The notes below the pieces were generated by a model. The model ran no database searches, was not told the DNA's origin, and saw nothing but the letters and a program-made list of their open reading frames with translations. From positions 1,486,178 to 1,550,177 of the forward strand of contig NZ_LMMU01000001.1 of the NCBI RefSeq assembly GCF_001422375.1: 64,000 nucleotides of DNA. The letters are read 5' to 3'. Numbering within the stretch: the first letter of the stretch is position 1; each line of letters starts with the position of its first letter. The DNA is from Methylobacterium sp. Leaf99 (lineage in GTDB: Bacteria; Pseudomonadota; Alphaproteobacteria; Rhizobiales; Beijerinckiaceae). A program made the translations under genes and the position numbers. Below are positions 55,044 through 63,570 of this stretch, piece after piece.

Positions 55044-55634
55044 TCACACTCCATCCGCGGGATGGCGCATCATCCGCGTCGCCACCCAGCCCACCGCGAT
55101 GGCGACGGTGACGCCCCAGCCGACCTCGAACAGGCGCGAGCCGAACATCTGCTGGGCGGTGCCGGCATGGGGCACCAGCAGGATGATGGTGGCGGTGACG
55201 CCGGCGAGGCGCCCGGCGCTCGCGACGTTGAGGAGCCAGCACGCGGTGAGGGACAGGATGACGGCGACGGCGTAGGCGACGAGGTCCTGGCCGACGGCGC
55301 TCAGCACCGCGAGGCCGATGAGGCCGCCCGTGGCCGCCCCCAGGAACTGGTCGCGGGCCATGGTGCGGGTGGCGCGGAACTCCGTCTGCACCACCGCGAT
55401 GGCCGTGATGGCGCTCCAGAACCCCTCGCGCAGGTTGAGCGCCTGGGTCGGCATGTAGGCGATGAGGGCGGCCGAGGCCGACATCAGCCCGTGCGCGGCC
55501 CCGCCGACGAGGCGGCGGCGCAGGGGCAGGCGCTTGCGCAGGCGGGCGAGCTGCTGGCGCAGCCAGCCGATGCGGACCTCGTCCCGCGTCGCCTCGCCCG
55601 GCAGGACCGGGGGCTCGCGCAGGTCCTGTTCCAT
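55044..55634 (-). CDS. FUSC family membrane protein, short
   Basis: A 196-residue protein with a charged N terminus (to about 45) and five or six hydrophobic segments, including SAALIAYMPTQALNLREGFW and AITAIAVVQTEFRATRTMAR, the FUSC/aromatic-acid-exporter pattern. Full exporters are 350 residues or more, so this is the half-size form. ATG 55634 is used; a GTG at 55643 adds three residues. Transported compound unknown. It lies downstream of the UVDE gene on the same strand (10 to 20 bp). Confidence 0.75.
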   Translation of the reverse strand: MEQDLREPPVLPGEATRDEVRIGWLRQQLARLRKRLPLRRRLVGGAAHGLMSASAALIAYMPTQALNLREGFWSAITAIAVVQTEFRATRTMARDQFLGAATGGLIGLAVLSAVGQDLVAYAVAVILSLTACWLLNVASAGRLAGVTATIILLVPHAGTAQQMFGSRLFEVGWGVTVAIAVGWVATRMMRHPADGV

Positions 55635-55653
55635 GGGGTTCACGCTCGGGCGC

Positions 55654-56760
55654 TCAGGCCGCCGCCTGCGGCGCGGCGGCGAGGCCGGGGGCGACCTGCG
55701 CGGCGATCTGGCCGGAGGCGGCGTTCTTGCCCTTCGCCTCGATCTCGAAATCCGCCCAGGCGAGGTGGCGGCCGACGAGGGCGTTGACGGCGCGGTTCCA
55801 CATCATGTCCGAATGGGCCGCCAGATCCCGCCGGGAATGGCCGGCGGCCGAGAGCGCGGCGAAATCCGGCGCGGCCTCGGGGTCGGCGCCCGCCAGCAGG
55901 GTTTCGCGGGAGACGCTGATATGCGCGATGGGCCGGACGCCGCGCCAGGACTCGCGCACCCGTGCGATGCGCGGGTCCTCGGGCTCGATGTACTGGCCGC
56001 CGCTCTCGACCCAGTGATGGTGGAGGTCGAACACCACCGGCACGGCGTCGGCGAGCTGCAGCACGGTGTCGAGGCCGAAGCAGTTCTCGTCGTTCTCGAC
56101 GGTGATGAGGTCGCGCGCGGTCTGCGACAGCAGGGGCAGGCTGGCGCGAAATCCCGCGACGCCGGGGTCGCGGGCGCCGACGTGGATGTTGATGTGCGCC
56201 CCGTGCGGGTGCCAGCCGGCGCCGTAGCCCATGAGCGCCATCACCTCGGCGTGGTACTCGAACTCGGCGAGGCCGTTGGCCTGCGCGGCGGGGTTGCGCG
56301 AGGCGATGACGCAGAACTGCCCCGGATGGAAGCTGAGGCGGACGCCGGCCGCCCGCGCCAGGTCGCCGATGCGGGCGAGGCCGGGCTCGATGAGGGCGCG
56401 CATCCCCGCCTCGGCGTAGAGGTCGCTGGCGATGGGGTGGGTGTAGCCGGGCAGCACGTTGCTCGCCATGCGCAGCAGCCGCTCCAGGGGCGGGCGCCCC
56501 GCGACCCAGGCGACCTGCCGCTCCAGGGCCCCGAGGTTGTGGCGCGCGAGGGCCTCGAGCTTCGCCCGGCGGGCGCCGGGGGCGAGGCGGGCGAGATTGG
56601 CCATGGTGACGTGGGTGAGATTCATCTCCAGGGCGGCCTCGCGGGCGGCCTTCAGGGTCTTGAAGCTCTCCGGCGGGGCTTCGAGGATGAACTTGCAGCA
56701 GAAGCCGAGGCGCGGTTCGCCATCGGTGGTCGGCGTGGGTGAGGGCGGGGTCTGGGTCAT
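55654..56760 (-). CDS. UV DNA damage repair endonuclease (UVDE/UvsE family)
   Basis: A 368-residue TIM-barrel endonuclease that nicks 5' of UV lesions. Conserved blocks are LGFCCKFILEAP, SFHPGQFCVIASRNP with a metal-ligand His, GAHINIHVGARDPGV, ITVENDENCFGLDTVLQLAD with the metal Glu, and VVFDLHHHWV. It fits a sun-exposed lifestyle such as leaf surfaces. The C terminus is Ala-rich and unconserved. No neighbour in repair is nearby. Confidence 0.9.
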   Translation of the reverse strand: MTQTPPSPTPTTDGEPRLGFCCKFILEAPPESFKTLKAAREAALEMNLTHVTMANLARLAPGARRAKLEALARHNLGALERQVAWVAGRPPLERLLRMASNVLPGYTHPIASDLYAEAGMRALIEPGLARIGDLARAAGVRLSFHPGQFCVIASRNPAAQANGLAEFEYHAEVMALMGYGAGWHPHGAHINIHVGARDPGVAGFRASLPLLSQTARDLITVENDENCFGLDTVLQLADAVPVVFDLHHHWVESGGQYIEPEDPRIARVRESWRGVRPIAHISVSRETLLAGADPEAAPDFAALSAAGHSRRDLAAHSDMMWNRAVNALVGRHLAWADFEIEAKGKNAASGQIAAQVAPGLAAAPQAAA

Positions 56761-56868
56761 CCTGGCCCCAACGCCGCAGGGCCGGTTTGGTCCCGCCCGG
56801 CCCGGCGCGCGGCGGCCACAGCCCCCGTGAAAAATGTCGCGGCCACGGCGCCCCGCGCGGACGGGCCA

Positions 56869-56897
56869 TTGACGGGCGGGCGGGCGTCGCCTTTATC
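56869..56897 (+). promoter_or_regulatory. putative promoter for the DUF2946/PepSY/TonB receptor locus
   Basis: TTGACG (56869-56874) and TTTATC (56892-56897) are spaced by 17 bp. The expected start (about 56904) would fall at or beside the ATG at 56905, so the first message could be leaderless. Confidence 0.45.
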
Positions 56898-56904
56898 CGA
56901 TGCC

Positions 56905-57273
56905 ATGCACGGAGACCGGCCCAGGGGAGCGAGCCACCGCGCGATCATCGCCGTGATCGCGCTCTACGCCCTGTGCCTCCAGGCCATCCTCGGCAGCGCC
57001 GCGATCCCGACGCCCATGGGCCAGGAGCCCGGCCTGTGCCTGCACGAGGCCGGTGAGGCCGGGCCGGAGGCGCCCGCCCCGGTCCACGTGCACCTGTCCT
57101 GCTGCACGGCGGCTCCGGCGTTCTCGACCCTCGACCTGCCGCCCCTCGTGCCCACCGTCACCGTCTGGCCCGACCGGCGCATCGCCCCCCCGGCGTGGCG
57201 CCCCCATGCGGCGGCACGGCCCCGGGCCCCGCCCGAACGGCCCGCACAGCCCCGGGCACCGCCCGTCGCCTGA
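56905..57273 (+). CDS. DUF2946-like small membrane or exported protein (first copy)
   Basis: A 122-residue protein. One hydrophobic segment at about 13-32 (AIIAVIALYALCLQAILG) is followed by a His/Cys-rich patch (LCLHEAG, HVHLSCC) that could bind a metal, then a Pro/Arg-rich tail. This matches DUF2946 proteins, which lie beside TonB receptors and copper genes. A related gene occurs at 58805. ATG 56905 was preferred to 56827 since the region before it is unconserved and carries the promoter. Confidence 0.6.
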   Translation: MHGDRPRGASHRAIIAVIALYALCLQAILGSAAIPTPMGQEPGLCLHEAGEAGPEAPAPVHVHLSCCTAAPAFSTLDLPPLVPTVTVWPDRRIAPPAWRPHAAARPRAPPERPAQPRAPPVA

Positions 57274-57406
57274 GGGCGCCCTTCGTCCCCGCCCCCGGCG
57301 GTGCGGCCGGCGCCCCGATCCCCGCCCGTCCGCCAGACCGGACGGGTTCGACGGATCGGCCGTGCCCCGTGGCGCGGCCCCGAGCGCTCGTGCCCTCAGG
57401 ACGACC

Positions 57407-58777
57407 ATGCCCCCCTCCCTTTCCGGCGATGCCGCATCCTTGGCCGCGCCCATTCGCCTCTCCCGCGAGGCGGTCTACCGCGCCGTGTGGCGCTGGCACT
57501 TCTATGCCGGGCTGATCTGCCTGCCGTTCCTGATCCTGCTCTCGACCACGGGGGCGCTCTACCTGTTCAAGGACGAGATCAACGCCGCCCTGTTCACCCG
57601 GCGCTTCGTCGTGCCCGCCTCGGACCGGGCGCCCCTCGGGCCGGACCGCCTCGTCTACGTGGCGAGCCAGGCGGTGCCGGATGCCACCCCCCTCACCTAC
57701 CTCGACCCCGCCGGCCCGACGTCTCCGGCCGTGGTCACCCTGGCGAAGGACGGCGCCAAGACCCTGGTCACCCTCGACCCCCGCACGGGCGACGTCCTCG
57801 GCCGCGTCGCGGCGGATGCCGAGGTGATGGCGGTGATCCGGCGCCTGCACAGCCTGAGCTATTTCGGACCGATCGCGAACGGCCTCGTCGAGGTGGTGGC
57901 GGGCTTCCTCGTCGTGCTCGTGATCACCGGCACCTACCTGTGGTGGCCGCGCGGACGGTCCGGCGGGGTCGTTACGGTCCGGGGCACGCCCGGCCGGCGG
58001 GTGTGGTGGCGCGATCTTCACGCGGTCACGGGCCTCGTCGCCGGGGGCGGCCTGCTGTTCCTGGCGCTCACGGGCCTGCCCTGGTCCATCGTCTGGGGTC
58101 AGCAGCTGCGGGCCGTGTCCAACGCCGCCGGCCTCGGCCAGCCGAGCGCCCTGTGGGCGCAGGTTCCGGTCTCCCGGGTTCCCATGGGCGCGGCGCTCAC
58201 CACCGCCGGCTGGGCTCTGGAGGACGCGCCCGTGCCCCTGTCGCGGCCCGCGCCCGGCCGGCCCATCGGCCTCGACCGGGCGGCGGCGATCCTGACGGAG
58301 CGCGGCATGCCGGCGGGCTACGAACTCGCCCTGCCCGTGGGCGGGACCGGGGTCTACGCCGCCGCCGCCTACCCGCGCGACGTCACCCGCCAGCGCATGA
58401 TCTCCCTGGACCAGTACACCGGCCGGGCCCTCGTCGACGTGCATTTCGCCGAGATCGGCCTCGTCGGCCGGGCGATCCAGTGGGGCATCGGCCTGCACAA
58501 GGGCGAGATTTTCGGCCGGCTCAACCAGCTCGTCATGCTGGCGGTGTGCCTCGCCTGCCTCCTGCTCAGCGTCACCGCCGGGGTGATGTGGTGGAAGCGC
58601 CGGCCCTCGGGGAGTCTCGGCATCCCGCCCTGGCCGCGCGCCCCCGGGATCGTCGCCGGCGTCACGCTCCTCGTCCTGGGCCTCGGCGCCCTGTTCCCCC
58701 TGACCGGCGCGGCGATCCTGGCGATGATCCTGCTCGATTGCGGCACGCGCGCCCTCGTCGGGCGGAGCGCGGCCTGA
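57407..58777 (+). CDS. PepSY-associated TM domain protein
   Basis: A 456-residue inner-membrane protein of the PepSY_TM family (PiuB type). It starts with WRWHFYAGLICLPFLILL, has two PepSY-like periplasmic domains and further membrane segments GFLVVLVITGTYLWWP, WRDLHAVTGLVAGGGLLF and LNQLVMLAVCLACLLLSVTA. Several His residues (WHFYAG, DLHAVTG) in the membrane could carry haem. Members sit beside siderophore receptors and are thought to reduce metal complexes. ATG 57407 has AGGA upstream. The TonB receptor is two genes downstream. Confidence 0.85.
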   Translation: MPPSLSGDAASLAAPIRLSREAVYRAVWRWHFYAGLICLPFLILLSTTGALYLFKDEINAALFTRRFVVPASDRAPLGPDRLVYVASQAVPDATPLTYLDPAGPTSPAVVTLAKDGAKTLVTLDPRTGDVLGRVAADAEVMAVIRRLHSLSYFGPIANGLVEVVAGFLVVLVITGTYLWWPRGRSGGVVTVRGTPGRRVWWRDLHAVTGLVAGGGLLFLALTGLPWSIVWGQQLRAVSNAAGLGQPSALWAQVPVSRVPMGAALTTAGWALEDAPVPLSRPAPGRPIGLDRAAAILTERGMPAGYELALPVGGTGVYAAAAYPRDVTRQRMISLDQYTGRALVDVHFAEIGLVGRAIQWGIGLHKGEIFGRLNQLVMLAVCLACLLLSVTAGVMWWKRRPSGSLGIPPWPRAPGIVAGVTLLVLGLGALFPLTGAAILAMILLDCGTRALVGRSAA

Positions 58778-58804
58778 AAACCCATCGCACCGGGCGCGCC
58801 GCCC

Positions 58805-59176
58805 GTGTCTCCCGCCCCGATCCGGACCCGTCTCGGCATCGTCCTGGTGATCCTGGCCCTGTGGCTCCAGGCCCTGGCGCCGGGCGCGGCCCTGCGCCTG
58901 ACCGCCCCCGATCCCATCACCGATGCCTTGGCCCACGCGATCATCTGCGGCCACGGCGCGCCGGCCCCCGTCGCGTCGGAGGACGGGCGGCCGAGCGCAT
59001 GCGCGTCCTGCCCGTTCTGCGCCGGGATCGCGACCGCCCCCCTGGTCCCGGCCGGTCCGCAGGTGGCGCGCGCCGCCCGTTGGCACGCCGTGGCCTGGGC
59101 GACCCCGCCGCCGCCGCCTTCCCTGCGCCGGCCCCGCCCCGCCGGCCAGCCCCGCGCACCGCCCCGTCCGTCCTGA
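58805..59176 (+). CDS. DUF2946 family protein (second copy)
   Basis: A 123-residue protein with an N-terminal hydrophobic segment (LGIVLVILALWLQALAPGAA), then AIICGHGAP and ACASCPFCAG with three closely spaced cysteines, the DUF2946 pattern. The tail is Pro/Arg-rich. Start GTG 58805. Between the PepSY gene and the TonB-dependent receptor, a conserved arrangement in proteobacteria; a metal-handling role is inferred. Confidence 0.72.
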   Translation: MSPAPIRTRLGIVLVILALWLQALAPGAALRLTAPDPITDALAHAIICGHGAPAPVASEDGRPSACASCPFCAGIATAPLVPAGPQVARAARWHAVAWATPPPPPSLRRPRPAGQPRAPPRPS

Positions 59177-59217
59177 TCCCGTCGCCCCTCCCCTTCGACC
59201 GATCGGACGCGTTTCCC

Positions 59218-61527
59218 ATGGTGCTTGTCTTCCTCCCGAGGCGTCGCCTCGGCCCCCTCCTCGCCCTCCCCGTCGCCTGCCTGAGTTTCGGCGCGCGGGC
59301 GCAGGACGCGTCGAGCGTCACCCTCGACGAGGTCTCCGTCGTCGGCGACGGCCGGCCGGCCGGACGCGGCGGCTTCGGCGTCGCGTCCCTGCCGGGCTCG
59401 GCCCCGAGCGTCATCGAGACGCCCATCGGCCAGATCATCACCGCCATCGGCCGCGACGGCGCCATCGCCGACCGGCCGGCGACGAGCATCGGCTCCGTCC
59501 TGCTGGAGAGCCCCGGCGTCACCGTGCGCCAGGGCAACGGGGCGCGGGACGTCGTCATCTCCGTGCGCGGCAGCAACGCCCGCTCCACCGGGGTGACCAA
59601 GAACATGGTGGTGCTGGAGGACGGCTTCGTCCTGACCCAGCCCGACGGCGCCTCGCGCTTCGACCTCGTCGATCCGCGCGCCTATTCCCGCATCGACGTG
59701 TTCCGGGGGCCGCAATCGGCCCTGTTCGGCAACTACGCCACGGGCGGGGCCATCGCCTTCCGCACCCGGACGGGCCGCGAAATCGACGGCTACGAAATCG
59801 GCACGGACGCGGGCAGCTTCGGATATCTCAGCAACTACTTCACCGTCGGCGGCGCCAGCGGCCCGGTGGAGATCAGCCTGTTCGCCAGCGATGTCCGCGC
59901 CAACGGCTACCAGGAGCATTCGTCCTACGACACCCAGACCATCAACCTGCTGGCGAGCTACACCCCGACGCCGGACAACCGCTTCACCCTGAAGGTGATC
60001 AACAACGATCTCCACGCCGACATCCCGGCGCGGTCGTCCCTCAACCAGTACCGGATCAACCCGTACCAGCGCGGCTGCGCCTCGGCGGCGACGGCGGCGC
60101 CCGGCTGCACCACCTTCAGCTTCTTCCGCAACGGCGCCTTCGGCGCCACCGTGCCGGTGACGGCGGCCGAAGTCGGCCTGGAGCGCAAGGACCGGCGCAC
60201 CATCGTGGCGGCCCGCTGGGAGCACGACGTCGATGCCGAGACCACGTGGCGCACGCAGGTGGGCTTCGACGAGCGCAACTACAACCAGCCGTTCTTCACC
60301 AGCTCCGGCCGGGGCAGCATCCCGTCCTACAACGTGATGAGCGACATCACCCACCGCTCGGAGCTGTTCGGGCTGCCGACGGTGAGCTACGCGGCGCTCT
60401 CCTTCAACGCCCTCGACGCCCACGCCACCACCTTCAACCTGCAGCCCCTGGCGGGGCCGACCCTCGGCGCCCTCATCGGCGACCAGGTGGCGCAGCAGTC
60501 GAACCTCGGCGGGCGGGCGCGCACGGAGATCGCCCTGTCGCCGGCCTGGACCGGCGTCGTGGGGATCAGCGCCGAGAACACCTGGATCACCGGGCAGAAC
60601 CGCGCCTACGCCTACTCCGCCGCCGGCCGCACGACGACGCCGGCTTTGGCCGACCGCAGCTTCCTCAACGTCGCCCCCGAACTCGCCCTGGTCTATCGGC
60701 CGAGCACCGAATGGGCGTTCCGGGGCCGCGCCGCCACGGGCTACACCACCCCGGCGGCCGGCAACCTGTTCGTGACCCCGGCCGGCGTGCCGGGCAACAA
60801 CACCGGGCTCCAGACCCAGGAGAATCTCGGCTTCGACCTCGGCACCGACTGGACCCCGTGGGAGGGCCTGCGCGTCAGCCTCACGGGCTTCTACGAGTTC
60901 TTCCGCAACGAACTCGTGTCGCAGAGCCCCGGCGCCGGGCTCCTGGCCTACACCTTCAACGCCCCGGCCTCGGAGCATCGCGGCGTCGAACTCGCCGCCG
61001 ACTGGGCGTTCAGCCCCGGCTGGCGCGGCACCCTCGCCTACACGTTCGACGATCAGATCTACACGAACTACGTCGAGCAGCTCAGCGCCGGGAGCGTCAC
61101 CGCCCGGTTCGACCGGGCCGGCCGGCTCATCCCCGGCGTGCCGGCCCACCAGCTCCTGGCCCGCCTCGGCTACGAGCAGGTCGGCGGCCCCCTCGCGGGG
61201 GTCGGCGGCTTCGTCGAGGTGGTGGCGCAGGACGGCTTCTTCATCGACAACGCCAACACCCTGAAGGCGCCGGGCTACGCCCTCGTCAACGCCAACGTCC
61301 ACTACGTCACCGACCTGCCCGGCGGCTACGCCAAGCGCCTCAACCTCTACGTCGAGGGGCGCAACCTCCTCGACCGGACCTACGTGGCCTCGGCCCAGAA
61401 CCTCGCCAACGGACTCAGCGCCACCACCGGCCTGCCCACGGGACCGGCGGCCCTGGCCGGCGTCACCGGCTCCGTCTATGCCGGCGCCCCGCGCACCGTC
61501 ATGGCCGGGATGAAGCTCTCGTTCTGA
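59218..61527 (+). CDS. TonB-dependent receptor
   Basis: A 769-residue outer-membrane receptor for an iron chelate or another metal complex. The signal peptide is residues 1-27 or so (ending GARAQ). A TonB box-like VTLDEVSVVG follows, then the plug with SVLLESPGVTVRQGNGARDV and VFRGPQSALFGNYATGGAI, then the 22-strand barrel ending RTVMAGMKLSF with the C-terminal Phe. Substrate unknown. It closes the DUF2946/PepSY locus; a perfect GC hairpin follows at 61537. Confidence 0.93.
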   Translation: MVLVFLPRRRLGPLLALPVACLSFGARAQDASSVTLDEVSVVGDGRPAGRGGFGVASLPGSAPSVIETPIGQIITAIGRDGAIADRPATSIGSVLLESPGVTVRQGNGARDVVISVRGSNARSTGVTKNMVVLEDGFVLTQPDGASRFDLVDPRAYSRIDVFRGPQSALFGNYATGGAIAFRTRTGREIDGYEIGTDAGSFGYLSNYFTVGGASGPVEISLFASDVRANGYQEHSSYDTQTINLLASYTPTPDNRFTLKVINNDLHADIPARSSLNQYRINPYQRGCASAATAAPGCTTFSFFRNGAFGATVPVTAAEVGLERKDRRTIVAARWEHDVDAETTWRTQVGFDERNYNQPFFTSSGRGSIPSYNVMSDITHRSELFGLPTVSYAALSFNALDAHATTFNLQPLAGPTLGALIGDQVAQQSNLGGRARTEIALSPAWTGVVGISAENTWITGQNRAYAYSAAGRTTTPALADRSFLNVAPELALVYRPSTEWAFRGRAATGYTTPAAGNLFVTPAGVPGNNTGLQTQENLGFDLGTDWTPWEGLRVSLTGFYEFFRNELVSQSPGAGLLAYTFNAPASEHRGVELAADWAFSPGWRGTLAYTFDDQIYTNYVEQLSAGSVTARFDRAGRLIPGVPAHQLLARLGYEQVGGPLAGVGGFVEVVAQDGFFIDNANTLKAPGYALVNANVHYVTDLPGGYAKRLNLYVEGRNLLDRTYVASAQNLANGLSATTGLPTGPAALAGVTGSVYAGAPRTVMAGMKLSF

Positions 61528-61536
61528 CGCCCGTAC

Positions 61537-61559
61537 CCCGCGCCGCTTCGCGGCGCGGG
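61537..61559 (+). terminator. possible terminator after the TonB receptor
   Basis: A 10-bp stem CCCGCGCCGC/GCGGCGCGGG with a 3-nt loop starts 9 bp past the stop. No T-tract follows, so confidence is low. Confidence 0.4.
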
Positions 61560-61780
61560 CGAAGGGACCGGCCGGTCCCGATCGCGAGGACGTGACGGCC
61601 GCAACGGTCCGTGCGGCCGGTTGCGCCATCCCGGCGCACCTCCCCGAACGGATCGCAACGCGCCGGGCGCGCGTTCACCCCCCGAATTCGTAGTCATTCC
61701 AAACAGCGCACCCGCCGGTGAAAACCGGGGTCCGCGCCACGGCTGTCCGGCCGGTGGGAATGAACGCCGGGGATGCGTGC

Positions 61781-62443
61781 ATGACCGAGAAGACCGAGAC
61801 CGCCAGACTTTCGGGCCCCAGCCGGCGCAAGGTCATGGAGGGTTGCGCCGCCGTGGCCGCCTTCGGGGTGGCGGGTTTCGGCCGGCCGGCCTTCGCCGCG
61901 CCGGCGCCCGCCCCCGGCGATCCGGCGCCGGAGACCATGCCGGTGCGCCTCACCATCAACGGGCAGGACCGCGACCTCGTCCTCGACACCCGCACCACCC
62001 TCCTCGACGCCCTGCGCGAGCACCTCGACCTCAACGGCACCAAGAAGGGCTGCGACCACGGCCAGTGCGGCGCCTGCACGGTGCTGGTCGATGGCCGGCG
62101 CATCAATGCCTGCCTGACCCTCGCCGCCATGCACGAGGGCGACCACATCGAGACCATCGAGGGCCTGGCGAAGGGCGAGGCGCTGCACCCGCTCCAGGCC
62201 GCCTTCCTCGAACACGACGGCTACCAGTGCGGCTACTGCACGCCGGGCCAGATCTGCTCGGCCAAGGGCATGCTCGCCGAGGTCGAGGCCGGCTGGCCGA
62301 GCCATGCCAGCGCCGATCTCCTCGCCGCGCCGAAGCTCACCGAGGTCGAGATCCGCGAGCGCATGAGCGGCAACCTGTGCCGGTGCAGCGCCTACCCGAA
62401 CATCGTCGCGGCCATCGGCGACGCCGCCGGGCGCCAGGGCTGA
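61781..62443 (+). CDS. paoA: aldehyde oxidoreductase iron-sulfur subunit (PaoA type)
   Basis: A 220-residue [2Fe-2S] subunit of a periplasmic molybdenum hydroxylase. A Tat signal ([10 protein letters not shown]) precedes [15 protein letters not shown]. The plant-type cluster is [16 protein letters not shown] with INACL; the second cluster uses CGYCTPGQ and CRCSAY. ATG 61781 is chosen; ATG 61760 adds seven residues. The paoB and paoC-like genes follow, making a PaoABC aldehyde oxidase. The 250 bp upstream have no gene. Confidence 0.9.
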   Translation: MTEKTETARLSGPSRRKVMEGCAAVAAFGVAGFGRPAFAAPAPAPGDPAPETMPVRLTINGQDRDLVLDTRTTLLDALREHLDLNGTKKGCDHGQCGACTVLVDGRRINACLTLAAMHEGDHIETIEGLAKGEALHPLQAAFLEHDGYQCGYCTPGQICSAKGMLAEVEAGWPSHASADLLAAPKLTEVEIRERMSGNLCRCSAYPNIVAAIGDAAGRQG

Positions 62444-62539
62444 GTTAACCATGTTTCACGGGAAACACCGTCCCGGCCCGGCCCCTCGGGCGCGCGGCCG
62501 GGTCCTCCACGGGGCCACACCAGAACGGGCACCACGCCG

Positions 62540-63517
62540 ATGAAAGCCTTCACGTATGCCCGGCCAAAAACCGTCGCGGAAGCGGCCGAGATGGCGGCGG
62601 CGAAGCCGAACACCCGCTTCATCGCCGGCGGCACCAACCTCCTCGACCTGATGAAGCTCCAGGTCGAGACGCCGGCTCACCTCGTCGACGTGAACCGCCT
62701 CGGCCTCGCCGAGGTCACCGAGACCGGCGACGGCGGCCTGCGCGTGGGCGCCCTGGTGCGGAACTCGGATCTCGCCGCCCATCCGCGCATCCGCAAGGAT
62801 TACGCGGTGCTGTCGCGGGCCCTCCTGGCCGGGGCCTCGGGCCAGCTCCGCAACAAGGCGACCACCGCCGGCAACCTGCTGCAGCGCACCCGCTGCCCGT
62901 ATTTCTACGACACCACCCAGGCCTGCAACAAACGGGCGCCGGGGTCCGGCTGCGCCGCCATCGGCGGGTTCACCCGCATCCACGCGGTGCTGGGGGCGAG
63001 CGACGCCTGCATCGCCACCAACCCATCCGACATGGCCGTGGCCCTGCGGGCCCTCGACGCCGCCGTCGAGACCGTGGACGCCAAGGGCGCGGAGCGCACG
63101 ATCCCGCTTGCCGAGTTCCACCGCCTGCCCGGCGACACGCCGCAGATCGAGACCGCCCTGAAGCCCGGCGAACTCGTCACCGCCGTGACCCTGGGCAAGC
63201 CGGTTCCCGGCGCGCACCTCTACCGCAAGGTCCGCGACCGGGCCTCCTACGCCTTCGCGATCATCTCCGTGGCGGCGGTGATCGACAAGGGACCGGACGG
63301 CAAAGTCCGCGCGGCCCGCCTCGCCTTCGGCGGCCTCGCCCACAAGCCGTGGCGGGTGCCGGCGGCCGAGGCGGCCCTCGTCGCCTCGAACGGCGATGCC
63401 GACGCCGCCGCCGACGCGGTGCTGGCGGGGGCGAAGGGTCAGGGCACCAACGACTTCAAGATCCCCCTGACCCGTCGGACCCTGCGCGCCGTCGTCGCCG
63501 AAGCCCTCGGGGCCTGA
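62540..63517 (+). CDS. paoB: FAD-binding subunit of periplasmic aldehyde oxidoreductase (PaoB type)
   Basis: A 325-residue FAD subunit of the xanthine-dehydrogenase family. FAD binding shows as [16 protein letters not shown] and [38 protein letters not shown] then GCAAIGG carries cysteines of an additional [4Fe-4S] cluster, a feature of PaoB-type subunits. It has no signal of its own and should be exported with the Tat-bearing small subunit. The large subunit starts 53 bp later. Confidence 0.92.
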   Translation: MKAFTYARPKTVAEAAEMAAAKPNTRFIAGGTNLLDLMKLQVETPAHLVDVNRLGLAEVTETGDGGLRVGALVRNSDLAAHPRIRKDYAVLSRALLAGASGQLRNKATTAGNLLQRTRCPYFYDTTQACNKRAPGSGCAAIGGFTRIHAVLGASDACIATNPSDMAVALRALDAAVETVDAKGAERTIPLAEFHRLPGDTPQIETALKPGELVTAVTLGKPVPGAHLYRKVRDRASYAFAIISVAAVIDKGPDGKVRAARLAFGGLAHKPWRVPAAEAALVASNGDADAAADAVLAGAKGQGTNDFKIPLTRRTLRAVVAEALGA

Positions 63518-63570
63518 CGCCGTCCGAGCCCGCCGCGACGCCAAATCCCGAAAGAATCAGGAACCGTCCG

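Noticed and set aside
58369..61629. Minus-strand ORF of 1086 codons over the TonB receptor
   Set aside because: Antisense shadow of a receptor with plug, barrel and signal peptide.
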